The notes beneath the pieces were generated by a model. The model was not told the DNA's origin. It made no database searches and saw nothing but the letters and a program-made list of their open reading frames with translations. Position numbers and translations under genes: made by a program. This document shows, one piece after another, positions 29,394 to 37,796 of a stretch of DNA of 48,669 nucleotides. The stretch comes from Thermaceae bacterium (lineage in GTDB: Bacteria; Deinococcota; Deinococci; Deinococcales; Marinithermaceae). Position 1 is the first letter of the stretch, and each line of letters opens with the position of its first letter. The stretch is from the NCBI GenBank assembly GCA_026984675.1, contig JALSRQ010000098.1, forward strand, positions 1-48,669. Direction: 5' to 3'.

Positions 29394-29447
29394 AGCCTGC
29401 CGCGCGAGGGGCGGGCCTCGTTTAATGAACGCTTAATGAACCTTAAG
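29394..29447 (-). promoter_or_regulatory. Tandem direct repeat and possible -10 of the lipoprotein gene
   Basis: On the minus strand TTCATTAAGCG and TTCATTAAACG stand in tandem (11-base period, ten of eleven bases alike), preceded by CTTAAGG. A CAGGCT hexamer (29394-29399) may be the -10 box, 22 bases downstream. That is one helical turn further than in the CTTTAC and pstS boxes. Confidence 0.5.
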
Positions 29448-29450
29448 CGA

Positions 29451-29476
29451 GGGGCCGGGCCTTCTGGCCCGGCCCC
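29451..29476. terminator. Strong GC hairpin after the CoA-disulfide reductase gene
   Basis: GGGGCCGGGCC (29451-29461), TTCT, GGCCCGGCCCC (29466-29476): a perfect 11-base-pair stem, 15 bases beyond the minus-strand stop at 29492. The T tract is weak. Confidence 0.55.
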
Positions 29477-29491
29477 CTTTCCGACGGGGGG

Positions 29492-30820
29492 CTACTTCGC
29501 CTGGTTGGCGGCCACCAGCAGGGGGTCCCAGACCGGGCTAAAGGGCGGGGCGTAGGCGAGGTCGAGGGCGCGGAGGTCCTCGACGGTGGCGCCCTTATGG
29601 ATCAGGGCGGCCACCGCGTCGATCCGCAGCGCGTCGTTCCCGTGGCCCACGATCTGGGCCCCGAGGAGCCGCCCGGAAGCGGCCTGGTAGACCAGCTTGA
29701 CGAAGAGGGGGTGCCCCCCCGGCATGTAGTGGGCCCGGTCACGGGAACGGATCGCCGCGGTGCCGACCTCGAGGCCCCGCTTCCGGGCCGCCTGCTCGGT
29801 GAGGCCGGTCATCGCCACCGTGCGGTCGAAGACCTTGGTGATCGCGGTGCCGAGCACCCCCTTAAAGGCCGCCCGCCCGCCCCCGATCACCGTGCCGGCG
29901 GTGCGGCCGTGCTTGTTGGCCACGTCGCCGAGGGGGAGCCAGTAGGGCTCGTTGGTGAGGAGGTGGCGGCTTTCGGCCACGTCGCCGGCGGCGTAGACGT
30001 CCTCGAGGTTGGTCCTCTGCTGCTCGTCGACCCGGATCGCCCCGGTGGGGCCGAGGGCGACCCCGAAGCTTTTGGCCAGGTCGGCGTTGGGCCGGATCCC
30101 CACCGAGATCAGCACCAGCTCGGCCTCGACCCGGCCGGCGGTGGTCTCCACCGCGGCCACCCGCTCCTCGCCCAGAAGGGCGGTCACCCGGGTGCCGGTG
30201 GCCACCTCGACCCCGTTCTTGGCGAGCGCCTCGGCGAGCTGGTCGCTCACCTCGGGGTCGGCCATCGGCATCACCCGGTCCTCGGCCTCGATCAGGGTCA
30301 CCGCCAGCCCCAGCCGGCGGAAGGCCTCGGCCATCTCCAGCCCCACGTAGCCGGCCCCCACGATCGCCGCCCGGCGGGCCCGGGCGGCCCACTCGCGCAC
30401 GGCCACCCCGTCCTCGGGGACGCGGAGGGTGAAGACGCCCGCAAGACCGACCCCGGGGAGGTCGGGCACCACCGGCCGGGCCCCGGTGGCCACCACCAGG
30501 TGGTCGAAGCGGTCGGTGAAGGTGCGCCCCTCGTCGAGGGCGCGCACGGTGAGGGTGCGGTTGGGGTAGTCGACCTCGACCACCTCGTGCCGGGGCAGGG
30601 CGAGGATCCCCTGCTTCTTGAACTGCTCCGGGGTCCGGGCCACCAGGTCCTCGACCCGGGGAACCTCGCCGGCGACGAAGTAGGGCAGGCCGCAGGCACC
30701 GTAGGAGACGAAGTGGGTCCGCTCGTAGGCGACGACCTCGAGGTCGGGGTTGGTGCGCTTGGCCTTGGCCGCGGCGCTCATCCCGGCGGCCACCCCTCCG
30801 ATCACGACGAGTCGGCTCAT
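29492..30820 (-). CDS. CoA-disulfide reductase / NADH oxidase family flavoprotein
   Basis: A 442-residue FAD-dependent pyridine nucleotide-disulfide oxidoreductase. The FAD-binding fold is RLVVIGGVAAGMSAAAKAKR. The single active-site Cys43 lies in SYGACGLPYFV, the hallmark of CoA-disulfide reductases and NADH oxidases. The NAD(P)H-binding fold is AAIVGAGYVGLEMAEAFRRL, and VYAAGDVAE is the second FAD motif. It could keep CoA thiols reduced or act as NADH oxidase or persulfide reductase; the sequence alone does not decide. The ATG 30820 has both AGGAG and a TATAAA box close upstream, in a promoter region shared with pepF. Confidence 0.88.
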   Translation of the reverse strand: MSRLVVIGGVAAGMSAAAKAKRTNPDLEVVAYERTHFVSYGACGLPYFVAGEVPRVEDLVARTPEQFKKQGILALPRHEVVEVDYPNRTLTVRALDEGRTFTDRFDHLVVATGARPVVPDLPGVGLAGVFTLRVPEDGVAVREWAARARRAAIVGAGYVGLEMAEAFRRLGLAVTLIEAEDRVMPMADPEVSDQLAEALAKNGVEVATGTRVTALLGEERVAAVETTAGRVEAELVLISVGIRPNADLAKSFGVALGPTGAIRVDEQQRTNLEDVYAAGDVAESRHLLTNEPYWLPLGDVANKHGRTAGTVIGGGRAAFKGVLGTAITKVFDRTVAMTGLTEQAARKRGLEVGTAAIRSRDRAHYMPGGHPLFVKLVYQAASGRLLGAQIVGHGNDALRIDAVAALIHKGATVEDLRALDLAYAPPFSPVWDPLLVAANQAK

Positions 30821-30827
30821 GGCTCCT

Positions 30828-30844
30828 TTTATACCGCGTATAGT
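30828..30844. promoter_or_regulatory. Overlapping divergent promoters of the CoA-disulfide reductase gene and pepF
   Basis: On plus, TATAGT (30839-30844) lies six bases before GTG 30851. On minus, TATAAA (30833-30828) lies seven bases before ATG 30820. Only five bases separate the two -10 boxes, so polymerase probably cannot use both at once. Confidence 0.5.
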
Positions 30845-30850
30845 GAACCC

Positions 30851-32602
30851 GTGAGCGCGACCTACCGCTGGGACTACACCGCCCTCTTCCCCACCCCCGA
30901 GGCCTACCGGGCGGCCCTCGAGGAACTCAAGAGCCGCGCCGAGGCCATCGCCGCCTGGCGCGAAAGGCTGCCCTCGCTCGACGAAAAGGGGTTTTTGGAG
31001 CTGGTGGCCGCGATCGAGGCCTTCACCGAGCTCGCCCACCGGGCCCGGGCCTACGCCCTGCTCCACTTCTACGAGGACTCGGGCTCGGAGACCGCCCAGG
31101 CCGAGGCCGCCCGGGTCAACAACCTGCTCGGCGAGCTGGGCACCAAGACCCTCTTCTTCGAGCTGTGGTGGCAGGGCCTCGAGGACGACCGGGCGGCGGC
31201 CTTCCTGGCGGCGGCCGGCGAGCGCTACCGCTACTGGCTGGAGGAGCTCCGGGCCTGGCGCCCTTACACCCTCTCCGAGGAGGCCGAGCGGGCGATCCAG
31301 CTCAAGAACGTCGCCGCCCGCGCCCACGCCCGGACCTACAGCGTCCTCAACGACCGCTACCGCATCGCCTTCGAGGTCGAGGGCCGGCGGGTCGAGATCC
31401 AAAAGAGCGAGCTCGGCCGGTACACCCACGACCCCCGCCCCGAGGTCCGCCGGGCCGCCTACGACGCCGCCCTCGGGCTCTACGAGGGCGAGGCCCTGGT
31501 CCTCGGGGAGCTCTACCGGCTGGTGGTCCAGGACTGGCAGAACGAGTACGTCAAGCTCCGGGGCTTCGCCGCCCCCATCGCCGCCCGCAACAAGATGAAC
31601 GACCTCCCCGACCCGGTGGTCGAGGCCCTGCTGGCGGCGGTGCGGGCGGAGGCCGCCACCTTCGCCCCCTACTTCGCCCTCAAGGCCCGCGCCCTGGGCA
31701 CCGACCGCCTCGCCCGCTACGACCTCTACGCCCCACTGGCCGCCAGCGAGCGGCGGTTCGACTTCGAGGAGGCCCGGGCGCTGGTCGCCCGCGCCTACCG
31801 CGCCTTCGACCCCGAGTTCGCCGAGCTCGCCGAGCGGGTGGTGGCCGAGCGCCACGTCGACGTCTTCCCCCGCCCCGGCAAGCGGGCGGGGGCGTTCTCC
31901 TACGGCCCGGTGCCGGGGGTCACCCCCTACCTCCTCCTCAACTTCCAGAGCGAGGCCCGCGACGTGGCCACCCTCGCCCACGAGCTCGGGCACGCGATCC
32001 ACGCCCTGCTGGCGGCCGAACACCCGGTCTTCACCTTCCACGCCCCCCTGCCCCTCGCCGAGATGGCCTCGACCTTCGGCGAGATCCTCCTCACCGACCG
32101 GCTCCTGGAGGAGGAGCAGGACCCCGCCCTCAAGGCCCAGGTCCTGGCCCACCAGCTCGACCACGCCTACGCCACCGTGGTGCGCCAGGCCTTCTTCGCC
32201 CTCTTCGAGATCGAGGCCCACCGGCTCCTCGCCGAGGGGGCCCCGCTCTCCCAGGCCCACGCCGCCTACCTGGCGACCCTAAGGGAGCAGTTCGGCGGGG
32301 CGGTGGAGGTGCCCGAGGCCTTCCGTTACGAGTGGCTGATGGTGCCCCACTTCTACCACACCCCCTTCTACGTCTACGCCTACGCCTTCGGCCAGCTTCT
32401 GGTCTACGCCCTCTACCGCCGCTACCAGGAGGAGGGCCCGGCGTTCGTGCCCCGCTTGAAGCGGCTCCTCCGCGCCGGCGGCTCGGTTCCCCCGGTCGAG
32501 CTCCTGGCCCGGGAGGGCTTCGACGTCGCCGACCCCGGCTTCTGGAAACAGGGCTTCCGCTTCCTCTCCGAGCGGATCGAGGCGCTAGAACGCCTCGTCT
32601 GA
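30851..32602 (+). CDS. pepF: Oligoendopeptidase F family M3 metallopeptidase
   Basis: A 583-residue cytosolic zinc peptidase of family M3B that cuts short peptides. The zinc motif is H377-E-L-G-H381 in LAHELGHAIHALL, with the third ligand expected in MASTFGEILL downstream. FSYGPVPGVTPYLLLNFQ and the C-terminal PHFYHTPFYVYAYAFGQLL are typical of the family. The start is GTG 30851, where the similarity begins (YRWDYTALFP), with a TATAGT -10 box six bases upstream. A weak hairpin follows the stop. Confidence 0.9.
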   Translation: MSATYRWDYTALFPTPEAYRAALEELKSRAEAIAAWRERLPSLDEKGFLELVAAIEAFTELAHRARAYALLHFYEDSGSETAQAEAARVNNLLGELGTKTLFFELWWQGLEDDRAAAFLAAAGERYRYWLEELRAWRPYTLSEEAERAIQLKNVAARAHARTYSVLNDRYRIAFEVEGRRVEIQKSELGRYTHDPRPEVRRAAYDAALGLYEGEALVLGELYRLVVQDWQNEYVKLRGFAAPIAARNKMNDLPDPVVEALLAAVRAEAATFAPYFALKARALGTDRLARYDLYAPLAASERRFDFEEARALVARAYRAFDPEFAELAERVVAERHVDVFPRPGKRAGAFSYGPVPGVTPYLLLNFQSEARDVATLAHELGHAIHALLAAEHPVFTFHAPLPLAEMASTFGEILLTDRLLEEEQDPALKAQVLAHQLDHAYATVVRQAFFALFEIEAHRLLAEGAPLSQAHAAYLATLREQFGGAVEVPEAFRYEWLMVPHFYHTPFYVYAYAFGQLLVYALYRRYQEEGPAFVPRLKRLLRAGGSVPPVELLAREGFDVADPGFWKQGFRFLSERIEALERLV

Positions 32603-32607
32603 CCCGT

Positions 32608-32628
32608 GAGGGCGGGCCTCCGCCCCTC
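32608..32628 (+). terminator. Weak hairpin after pepF
   Basis: GAGGGCGG (32608-32615), GCCT, then CCGCCCCTC, with one bulged C. It lies between the pepF stop and the livK promoter, without a T run. Confidence 0.35.
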
Positions 32629-32635
32629 GCATTGT

Positions 32636-32641
32636 TATAAT
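32636..32641 (+). promoter_or_regulatory. -10 box of the liv operon
   Basis: A perfect TATAAT, 30 bases before the livK ATG, with GGAAGGAGG just upstream of the start. No good -35 box is seen, so an activator or extended -10 contact may be needed. Confidence 0.6.
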
Positions 32642-32671
32642 GGCCCCGACCGGTAAGGGAAGGAGGTAGGT

Positions 32672-33853
32672 ATGAAGCGGGTCTGGTTTTTGGTGCTCGG
32701 CCTCCTGGGTTTCGCCCTCGCCGCCGAGCCGATCAAAATCGGGGCGCTCTACATCCTCTCCGGCAACTTCGCCAACTACGGACAGGCCTCCAAGGAAGGG
32801 GCCAGCCTCGCCGCCGAGGAGATCAACGCCGCCGGCGGACTCCTGGGCCGCCCCGTCCAGCTCATCTTCGTGGACCACGGCAAGCCTGACCAGGCGGTTC
32901 GGGAGGCCAAGCGGTTGATCCTCGAGGAAAAGGTCGACTTCCTTTTCGGCATCGACTCGAGCTCGGTCAGCCTGGCGGTGGCGCCGGTGGCCAACGAGCA
33001 CAGGGTGCCGCTCATCGTCACCCACGCCGCCACCCCGCGGCTCACCGAGATGTGCCTCCCCTACGTCTTCCGAACCTCGAACAACGCCCGCATGGACTCC
33101 TGGGCGGCGGCCGCCTTCGCCGCCAAGAAACCCTTCAAGCGCTGGGCCAACATCGGCCCCGACTACGAGTTCGGCCGGGTTTCCTGGGACGACTTCATTT
33201 CCCGTCTCAAGGAACTTAAACCCGATGTTCAAGTGGTCAGCGAGCAGTGGCCAAAATTCGGGTCCTCCGACTACTCCTCCTACATCACCGCGGTCATGCG
33301 GGCCCGACCCGAGGCGGTGTTTAGCTCGCTCTGGGGCGGGGACTTTGTTAGCTTTGCCAAGCAGGCCATCCCCTACGGCTTCTTCAAGACGATCAAGTTC
33401 TACGTCAACCCCACCGGGGGCGCTCTTCAGGCGCTCGAGCCCCTGGGCCGGAACGCCCCCGAGGGGCTGCTGGTCGGAACCCGCTACTGGTTCCTCTACC
33501 CCAAGACCGAAAAGAACCGGGCCTTCGTCAAGAAGTACCACGAAAAGTACGGTCACTACCCTTCCTACAACGCCGGCGAGGCCTACTCCGGCCTAATGAT
33601 GCTGGCGGCGGCGGTGAAGAAAGCCGGTTCCACCGACCCCGACGCGGTGAAGGCCGCCTTCGAGGCGGACGGCGGGCTCAAGTTCGAGTCCATCGAGGGC
33701 ACCAAGTGGATGCGGCCCGCCGACCACCAGGTCTTCGAGGACCTGCTCTGGGGCTACACCAAGCTCACCCCCGACTACCCCTTCGCCATACTCGACCCCA
33801 TCATCGTGGTGCCGGCCAAGGACACGATCTACCCCACCAAGTGCCAACAGTAG
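32672..33853 (+). CDS. livK: Branched-chain amino acid type ABC transporter substrate-binding protein
   Basis: A 393-residue periplasmic binding protein of the LivK/AmiC class (type I fold). The signal peptide is KRVWFLVLGLLGFALA. The mature part starts EPIKIGALYILSGNFANYG and contains GASLAAEEINAAGGLLGRPV, typical of this class. It binds an amino acid or amide for uptake; branched-chain amino acids are the default guess, but amides or urea cannot be excluded. It has a strong ribosome site (GGAAGGAGG) and is followed by a perfect 12-base-pair hairpin before livH. Confidence 0.9.
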   Translation: MKRVWFLVLGLLGFALAAEPIKIGALYILSGNFANYGQASKEGASLAAEEINAAGGLLGRPVQLIFVDHGKPDQAVREAKRLILEEKVDFLFGIDSSSVSLAVAPVANEHRVPLIVTHAATPRLTEMCLPYVFRTSNNARMDSWAAAAFAAKKPFKRWANIGPDYEFGRVSWDDFISRLKELKPDVQVVSEQWPKFGSSDYSSYITAVMRARPEAVFSSLWGGDFVSFAKQAIPYGFFKTIKFYVNPTGGALQALEPLGRNAPEGLLVGTRYWFLYPKTEKNRAFVKKYHEKYGHYPSYNAGEAYSGLMMLAAAVKKAGSTDPDAVKAAFEADGGLKFESIEGTKWMRPADHQVFEDLLWGYTKLTPDYPFAILDPIIVVPAKDTIYPTKCQQ

Positions 33854-33855
33854 CC

Positions 33856-33884
33856 GGAAGGGCGGGGTCCGCCCCCGCCCTTCC
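33856..33884 (+). other. Intercistronic hairpin between livK and livH
   Basis: GGAAGGGCGGGG (33856-33867), TCCGC, CCCCGCCCTTCC (33873-33884): a perfect 12-base-pair stem. With no T run after it, it probably protects the livK mRNA 3' end or weakens read-through, so that the binding protein is made in excess over the membrane subunits. Confidence 0.55.
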
Positions 33885-33899
33885 CCCCAGCCCGTCGCC

Positions 33900-34787
33900 A
33901 TGAACCTCGACCTCGGCTTTCTCCTACAACAGTTTCTCACCGGCCTGGCCACCGCCAGCACGTTGTTTCTCCTGGCGGTGGGGCTGTCCTTGATATTCGG
34001 GGCGCTCGGCATCGTCAACTTCGCCCACGGCTCCTTCTACATGCTGGGCGCCTACCTCCTCTACTGGGCGGTGAGGGGCAACCCGGAAGGGCTCTGGTGG
34101 GGCCTGGTCGAGGTCGCCGCGATCGGCCTTACCCTTGGCGCCCTGGTCGAACGCGCTCTGCTCCGACCGGTGTACCCACGACCCGAACACCACCAGATCC
34201 TCCTCACCTACGCCCTGTTGCTGGTGATCGAGGACGGGGTAAAGCTCCTCTTCGGCGCCGCGTACAAGTCGCTCGGCCCCCCCCAGGCCCTCGCCCATCC
34301 GGTCTGGATCGCCGGCGCCCCGTTCCCCGCCTACTACCTGGTGCAGATCCTTCTGGCCGCGCTGGTGGCGGTCCTGCTTTGGCTGTTTTTAAAGCGCACC
34401 CGGATGGGCCTGTGGATCCGGGCGATCACCCAGGACCGGGCGATGCTCGAGGCCCTCGGGGTACCGGTGCCCCGACTCCTCACCGCAGTTTTTGCCCTGG
34501 GCATCGCGCTGGCGGCCCTCGGTGGCGGGGTGACCCTTCCCATGCAGACGGTGAGCCCGGGAGCGGCGGTGGAGGCGGTCATCAACGCTTTCATCGTGGT
34601 GGTGGTGGGGGGCCTTGGAAGCATCTGGGGCTCGCTGCTCGGGGCCTTCCTGATCGGCGAGATCCAGGCCTTTGGGGTGATGCTCTGGCCCGAATTCTCC
34701 ATCGCCTTCGTCTACCTCCTGATGGCGGGCGTCCTGCTGATCCGGCCCTGGGGGCTCCTCGGACGCCCCCCGGCGCTGCGGACCTAG
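33900..34787 (+). CDS. livH: Branched-chain amino acid ABC transporter permease LivH
   Basis: A 295-residue inner-membrane permease with about eight helices. Family segments are LIFGALGIVNFAHGSFYMLG near the N-terminus, IRAITQDRAMLEALGV, which contacts the ATPase, and VVVVGGLGSIWGSLLGA. With LivM it forms the channel through which the substrate passes. The ATG at 33900 has no clear ribosome site and follows the hairpin. The livM gene begins three bases after its stop. Confidence 0.92.
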   Translation: MNLDLGFLLQQFLTGLATASTLFLLAVGLSLIFGALGIVNFAHGSFYMLGAYLLYWAVRGNPEGLWWGLVEVAAIGLTLGALVERALLRPVYPRPEHHQILLTYALLLVIEDGVKLLFGAAYKSLGPPQALAHPVWIAGAPFPAYYLVQILLAALVAVLLWLFLKRTRMGLWIRAITQDRAMLEALGVPVPRLLTAVFALGIALAALGGGVTLPMQTVSPGAAVEAVINAFIVVVVGGLGSIWGSLLGAFLIGEIQAFGVMLWPEFSIAFVYLLMAGVLLIRPWGLLGRPPALRT

Positions 34788-34790
34788 GGG

Positions 34791-35705
34791 GTGGCGGTGC
34801 GCGCGATTCCCCTCGCCCTGCTCATACTCTTGGCCCTTCTTCTCGCCCCTCTGGGCCTCTCGCGGTACGCCACCGAGATCCTTACCCAGGGTTTCATCCT
34901 GGCCCTGTTCGCCAGCGCGTTTAACCTCGTTTTCCACGCCCTCGGTCTGCTCTCCTTCGGCCACGCCGCCTTCTTCGGAGCGGGCGCCTACACCGCCGCC
35001 CTGCTGGCGGCCCGGGCCGGCTGGCCCTACCTGGCCACCCTTCCCCTGGCGGTGCTGGCATCCGCCACCCTCGCCCTGGTCCTCGGTTTTTTCTCGGTGC
35101 GCACCAGCCGCATCTACTTCACCATGTTGACGCTGGCCTTCGCCCAGCTGGTTTGGGCCGTGGTCCACAAGTGGTACGGCTTCACCGGCGGCGACAACGG
35201 CATCACCGGCCTCGAGGTAGGGGTCCTGGCCGACCCGCGGTGGCTTTACTACCTGGCGCTTTCGCTGCTGGGGGTTGGGCTCGGGCTCCTTTGGCTGGTG
35301 GAGCGGGCACCCCTCGGCTACGCCCTCCGGGCCACCCGGGACAACGAGGCCCGGGCCGAGGCGATCGGTCTTTCCCCGTTTTGGCTGCGGCTGACAGGGT
35401 TCGTACTCTCGGGTGCGATCGCTGGAGCGGCCGGGTTCTTGCAGGCCGCCTGGCAGCGCTCGGCCTTCCCGGACTTTCTCTATTGGACCAAATCGGCCGA
35501 GGCGATCATCGCCGCCATCCTGGGAGGAAGCGGCCACCTGCTCGGCCCCGGTCTGGGCGCGCTCGCCTTCATCGAACTGGGCGCCTTCGTCCAGGCAAGA
35601 ACCGAGTACTGGCCGATGGTGTTGGGCCTCGTGCTGCTCTTCCTGGTGCTCTTCCTCCCGCGAGGACTGGCCGGGCTGTTGGGGGGGCGCGGTGCTCGAG
35701 GTTAG
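34791..35705 (+). CDS. livM: Branched-chain amino acid ABC transporter permease LivM
   Basis: A 304-residue permease with eight to nine hydrophobic helices, partner of LivH. Recognised by FNLVFHALGLLSFGHAAFFG, YFTMLTLAFAQLVWAVV, FTGGDNGITGL and ALRATRDNEARAEAIGL, the ATPase-coupling loop. GTG 34791 is the start, three bases after livH. Its 3' end overlaps the livG start by 14 bases, showing translational coupling. Confidence 0.92.
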   Translation: MAVRAIPLALLILLALLLAPLGLSRYATEILTQGFILALFASAFNLVFHALGLLSFGHAAFFGAGAYTAALLAARAGWPYLATLPLAVLASATLALVLGFFSVRTSRIYFTMLTLAFAQLVWAVVHKWYGFTGGDNGITGLEVGVLADPRWLYYLALSLLGVGLGLLWLVERAPLGYALRATRDNEARAEAIGLSPFWLRLTGFVLSGAIAGAAGFLQAAWQRSAFPDFLYWTKSAEAIIAAILGGSGHLLGPGLGALAFIELGAFVQARTEYWPMVLGLVLLFLVLFLPRGLAGLLGGRGARG

Positions 35706-36435
35706 GGAGGTTACCAAAAGCTTCGGCGGCTTTCGGGCGCTAAGCAGCGTTTCGCTCCAGGTAGAGCCAGGGCGTTTCCACGCCCTGGTGGGCCCCAACG
35801 GAGCCGGGAAGACCACCCTGTTCAACGTTGTGGTCGGCCGCCTGAAGCCCGACCGGGGGACGGTCTACTTTCGCGGCCAGCCGATCAGCGGGCTGCCCAC
35901 CCCGAGGATCGTCCGCCTGGGGATCGGAATCGCGTTCCAGCGCGCCCAGGCCTTTCTCAGCATGACTCCGTTAGAAAACGTGGCCCTCGCGGTCCTGTCG
36001 CTTCGTCGGGGTACCGGGGGTTTCAGGGCGCTTTTGTCCGATCGGGTGGCGGTGGAGCGAGCCCGTGCGTTGCTTTCATGGGTGGGGCTGACGGGGGCCG
36101 CCGATCGGCCCGCCGGTGAACTCCCCCTGGGGGACCTTAAGCGCCTCGACATCGCCATGGCCCTTGCCGGCGATCCCGCGCTGTTGCTCCTCGACGAACC
36201 CCTGGCCGGCCTTTCCCGCGCCGAGCGGCGGCAGATGGTGACCTTCATCGAAAAGCTCCTGCGCCGGCTCGGTCTTACCCTCTTGTTTACCGAGCATGAC
36301 ACCGACGCCGTGCTTCGCCTCGCCGACCGAATCACCGTGCTGCACCAGGGCGAGGTGCTGGCTGAGGGCGAACCCGAGGAGGTTAAGCGCGACGCCCGGG
36401 TGGTCGAGGCCTTTCTGGGGGGCGGCGATGCTTAG
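35692..36435 (+). CDS. livG: ABC transporter ATPase LivG with altered signature motif
   Basis: A 247-residue ATP-binding subunit from GTG 35692. Walker A is GPNGAGKTT, the Q-loop FQRAQAF, Walker B LLLLDEPLAGL, and the switch His is in LLFTEHDTDAV. The ABC signature, normally close to LSYGQQRRLEIA in LivG proteins, is here ELPLGDLKRLDIAMAL. The Ser/Ala, Tyr and Gln positions are changed, so one of the two ATP sites may be weak. It overlaps livM by 14 and livF by 8 bases. Confidence 0.9.
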   Translation: MLEVREVTKSFGGFRALSSVSLQVEPGRFHALVGPNGAGKTTLFNVVVGRLKPDRGTVYFRGQPISGLPTPRIVRLGIGIAFQRAQAFLSMTPLENVALAVLSLRRGTGGFRALLSDRVAVERARALLSWVGLTGAADRPAGELPLGDLKRLDIAMALAGDPALLLLDEPLAGLSRAERRQMVTFIEKLLRRLGLTLLFTEHDTDAVLRLADRITVLHQGEVLAEGEPEEVKRDARVVEAFLGGGDA

Positions 36436-37114
36436 GGTCGAGGAACTCGTCGCCGGGTACGGGCGGATCCGGGTCCTGCACGGGTTGGACCTGCGGCTTG
36501 ACCAAGGGGAGGTAGTGGCGCTTTTGGGACGGAACGGGGCCGGTAAGAGCACCCTCCTCAAGGCGATCATCGGCCTGGTTCCGGTCCGCTCTGGGCGCAT
36601 TCGCCTCGAGGACCGCCCCATCGAACACCTCCCCGCCTACCGGCGGGCCGCCCTTGGCCTTGGCTACGTCCCCGAGGAGCGCAGAATCTTCCCCGAGCTT
36701 ACCGTGCGGGAGAACCTCGAGCTGGCGGCCCGTCCCGGCGGACCCTGGTCCATCGAGCGGGTCTACGCCCTCTTCCCCCGCCTCGCCGAGATCGAGCATC
36801 GCCCGGGCGGCTACCTCTCCGGCGGCGAGCAGCAGATGCTCACCCTCGCCCGCACCCTGGTGACGAACCCGAAAATCCTCCTCCTCGACGAGCCCACCGA
36901 GGGGCTTGCGCCCATCCTGGTGCGGGCCATCGCGGCCACCATCGAGCGGCTCAAGGGCGAGGGGATGCCCATCCTCCTCGCCGAGCAAAACCTTGCCTTC
37001 ACCGGCGGGCTGGCCGACCGCGCCTATGTGCTGGAGACCGGCGAGGTGCGGCTGGCCGGCCCGATGAACGCGCTCGTCCAAGACCCCCGGGTCAGGGAGC
37101 TCCTCGCCCTCTAG
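36428..37114 (+). CDS. livF: ABC transporter ATPase LivF
   Basis: A 228-residue ATP-binding subunit from ATG 36428, inside the end of livG. Walker A is GRNGAGKST, the signature YLSGGEQQMLTLARTL is normal, Walker B is LLLDEPTEGLAP, and AEQNLAF holds the usual switch region of LivF. It pairs with LivG to drive uptake. The last 23 bases overlap the convergent FetB-like gene; no hairpin is seen after it. Confidence 0.93.
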   Translation: MLRVEELVAGYGRIRVLHGLDLRLDQGEVVALLGRNGAGKSTLLKAIIGLVPVRSGRIRLEDRPIEHLPAYRRAALGLGYVPEERRIFPELTVRENLELAARPGGPWSIERVYALFPRLAEIEHRPGGYLSGGEQQMLTLARTLVTNPKILLLDEPTEGLAPILVRAIAATIERLKGEGMPILLAEQNLAFTGGLADRAYVLETGEVRLAGPMNALVQDPRVRELLAL

Positions 37115-37790
37115 CGGCGAGGAGGAAGAGCGCCGCGCTCAGTCCCGCGGCGGCGTAGACCATCAGCATCACCAGGATCTGGTAGCGCACCGCGATCAAG
37201 GGGCTCACCCCAGCCAGGATCTGGCCGGTCATCAGCCCCGGGATCGAGACCACCCCGACCGCGTAGAGGGCGTTGGTGGCGGGAATCAGCGCGGCCTTGT
37301 AGGCCGCGGCCCGGGCCGAGGGCGGGGGCGCGCCCCCGCCGAGCTCGGAGAAGAACCGCTCGGCGGCCAGGCTCACCGCGTTCATCGCGTTGGAAAAGGC
37401 CATCCCCCCGAGGGGGATCCAGACCGCGGGGGCGTACCAGGGCTGGGGCCGGAGCACCAGCGCCACCGCCACCAAGAGGGCGCTCCCGGCCCCCAGGAGG
37501 ATGGAAAAAAGCGCCCTCGGGTAGAGCCGCCGGCGCTCGGCGAGGACGGTCCGGAGCCCGATCCAGCCGGCGGCGGCGGCCATCAGGAGGAGCACCCCGA
37601 AGACCACCCCGGCGCTCCTCGTCCGGAAGATAGCGGCCAGGACGTAGCCGACGAGCAGGAGCTGAACCAGCATCCGCCCGATCGCCACCCAGGGGGTGCG
37701 GCGGTCGGCGCTTAGGCGTACGTAGAGGACGGCGACCAAAAGGGCCGGAACCAGGGCGAAAAGAAGCCGCGGGAGGGGGATCTCCACCAT
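37092..37790 (-). CDS. FetB/UPF0014-family membrane protein
   Basis: A 232-residue membrane protein with six to seven helices of the UPF0014 family, which includes E. coli FetB, the permease of an iron exporter. Recognised by LVQLLLVGYVLAAIF, IPLGGMAFSNAMNAVSLAAE and GVVSIPGLMTGQILAGVSPL. No partner ATPase (FetA) lies beside it, so what it transports is open. The ATG 37790 is six bases after a TAGGCT -10 box. It converges on livF with a 23-base overlap and diverges from the TauE-like gene. Confidence 0.85.
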   Translation of the reverse strand: MVEIPLPRLLFALVPALLVAVLYVRLSADRRTPWVAIGRMLVQLLLVGYVLAAIFRTRSAGVVFGVLLLMAAAAGWIGLRTVLAERRRLYPRALFSILLGAGSALLVAVALVLRPQPWYAPAVWIPLGGMAFSNAMNAVSLAAERFFSELGGGAPPPSARAAAYKAALIPATNALYAVGVVSIPGLMTGQILAGVSPLIAVRYQILVMLMVYAAAGLSAALFLLAARGRGAP

Positions 37791-37796
37791 GCCCCC

